A stretch of 52,009 bases of DNA. It comes from Rhodohalobacter sulfatireducens (GTDB taxonomy: Bacteria; Bacteroidota; Rhodothermia; Balneolales; Balneolaceae). The notes beneath the pieces are model-generated. The model made no database searches, was not told the DNA's origin, and saw only the letters and a program-made list of their open reading frames with translations. Shown here one piece after another: positions 51,164 through 52,009 of the stretch (position 1 is its first letter; each line of letters starts with the position of its first letter). Where the stretch lies: NCBI RefSeq assembly GCF_022012475.1, contig NZ_JAKLWS010000031.1, forward strand, positions 1-52,009. Reading direction: 5' to 3'. The position numbers and the translations under genes were made by a program.

Positions 51164-52009
51164 CGCCGGACAGCTTGTCCGGCATCATAGGGTTTCGCTG
51201 TGGTAAAAAACGGGAAAGTTGGGGTTGGACCGAATTTCGGTATCCTGTTCCACCTCTCTCAGTAAAATTGAGTTTATCAGTAACGGGCAAGCTGCCCGTT
51301 GTACGATGTACGCCGGACAGCTTGTCCGGCACCACAGGGTGTCGTTAGGTAAAGAACAGGAATGTTGGGGTTGGACCGGGTTCCGACATCCTGTTCCATC
51401 TCTCTCAATAAATTTGAGTTTATCAGTAACGGGCTGGCAGCCCGTTGTACAATGTACGCCGGATAGCTTGTCCGGCACCACAGGGTGTCGTTAGGTAAAG
51501 AACAGGAAGGTTGAGGTTGGACCGGGTTCCGGCATCTTGTTCCATCTCTCTCAATAAATTTGAGTTTATCAGTAACGGGCTGGCAGCCCGTTGTACGATG
51601 TACGCCGGACAGCTCGTCCGGTACCACAGGGGTTTGTTATGGTAAAGAACAGGAATGTTGGGGTTGGACTGAATTCCAGCAACCTATTCCACCTCCCTCA
51701 AGAAATTTGAGTTGATCAGTAACGGGTTGGCAGTCCGTTGTACAATGTACGCCGGACAGCTTGTCCGGCACCACAGGATCTCGTTATGATAAAGAACGTG
51801 AAGGTTGAGGTTCGACCGGGTTCCGGCGACCTGTTCCACCTCTCTCAATAAATTTGAGTTTATCAGTAACGGGCTGGCAGCCCGTTGTACAATGTACGCC
51901 GCACAGCTTGTCCGGCATCACAGAGTTTTGTTATGGTAAAGAACAGGAAGGTTGAGGTTGGACCGAGTTCCGGTATCTTGTTCTACTTCCCGCAACAAAT
52001 TTGAGTTTA
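51164..52009. repeat. Tandem array of ~147-bp units, nearly six copies
   Basis: Units begin with CGCCGGACAGCTTGTCCGG at 51164, 51311, 51457, 51603, 51750 and 51897, a period of 146-147 bp; the last is cut by the window edge. Each unit contains a GCCGGACA..TGTCCGGC palindrome, an ACGGGCT-ggc-AGCCCGT palindrome, a GTACaatGTAC palindrome and a CTCAAtaaATTTGAG palindrome. In unit 1 the second palindrome reads ACGGGCA-agc-TGCCCGT, with both arms changed in a compensating way. No convincing ORF is present; open frames in it are repeats of one another. It starts three bases after the mutL stop. Confidence 0.85.

Noticed and set aside
51185-51627. Minus-strand ORFs with MVPDKLSGVHRTTG-type repeats
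   Set aside because: They are translations of the tandem repeat; the same peptide recurs because the DNA repeats, with no ribosome binding site or domain.
51164-52009. CRISPR array
   Set aside because: Repeats are contiguous ~147-bp units without unique spacers and no cas genes are nearby.

Overview
The window reads as chromosomal core DNA of a Gram-negative, diderm bacterium on the Bacteroidota/Balneolota/Rhodothermota side of the tree. The reasons are a protein ending in a FlgD-like type IX secretion (T9SS) sorting domain, two PorV/PorQ-like outer-membrane barrels, other small barrels, SpII lipoproteins, a meso-DAP-type MurE and a moderate GC content. The phylum is my inference; no rRNA is present to settle it. 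No tRNA, rRNA, CRISPR array, prophage or plasmid backbone was seen.

Layout. (1) 1-4.1 kb (+): an M16 zinc peptidase, a REP-associated tyrosine transposase with four cognate palindromic repeats, and asnS with an unusual charged insertion. (2) 4.2-6.7 kb (-): a toxin-antitoxin pair whose toxin frame is broken, a nitrilase-superfamily amidohydrolase and a periplasmic dienelactone-hydrolase-like enzyme. (3) 6.8-17 kb (-): an envelope/glycan region with two tandem DUF3431 genes, UDP-galactopyranose mutase, a DUF707 protein, a Kelch lipoprotein, a GT4-like glycosyltransferase, two PorV-like barrels, a T9SS cargo-like protein and a sulfotransferase. (4) 17.3-32.7 kb (-): a complete-looking dcw division and cell-wall operon running mraZ-rsmH-ftsL-ftsI-murE-mraY-murD-ftsW-murG-murC-ftsQ-ftsA-ftsZ, with most genes overlapping by 1-4 bases. 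MraZ-box repeats lie at its promoter and a MITE-like element sits between ftsQ and ftsA. (5) 33-34.9 kb (+): two exported proteins separated by repeat-rich DNA. (6) 35-40.2 kb (-): a methionine/homocysteine operon (CoA-binding protein, metY, osmC-like, metX, hom). (7) 40.2-49.3 kb: a porin-like barrel, era, pdxJ, an NlpC/P60 lipoprotein, xylB-xylA, icd and a small membrane protein. (8) 49.3-52 kb (+): mutL, then an array of nearly six ~147-bp tandem repeats that runs off the window.

The most interesting signal is the ~450-nt leader of the methionine operon. Reading the minus strand from a good sigma70-like promoter, there is first a 22-codon leader ORF with seven cysteine codons (core ACCFCIMCMCCCST). 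It is followed by complementary segments that can form either an antiterminator or an intrinsic terminator, the architecture of a trp/his-type attenuator. About 40 nt further on lies a clear SAM-I riboswitch with its own terminator. The leader peptide appears to start at or within a base or two of the transcription start. If both devices work, the operon is expressed only when charged Cys-tRNA is scarce and SAM is low, two serial checkpoints on the same sulfur pathway.

The window is also rich in small palindromic elements of several unrelated types. One of them lies in frame inside the N-terminal coding region of a PorV-like gene.
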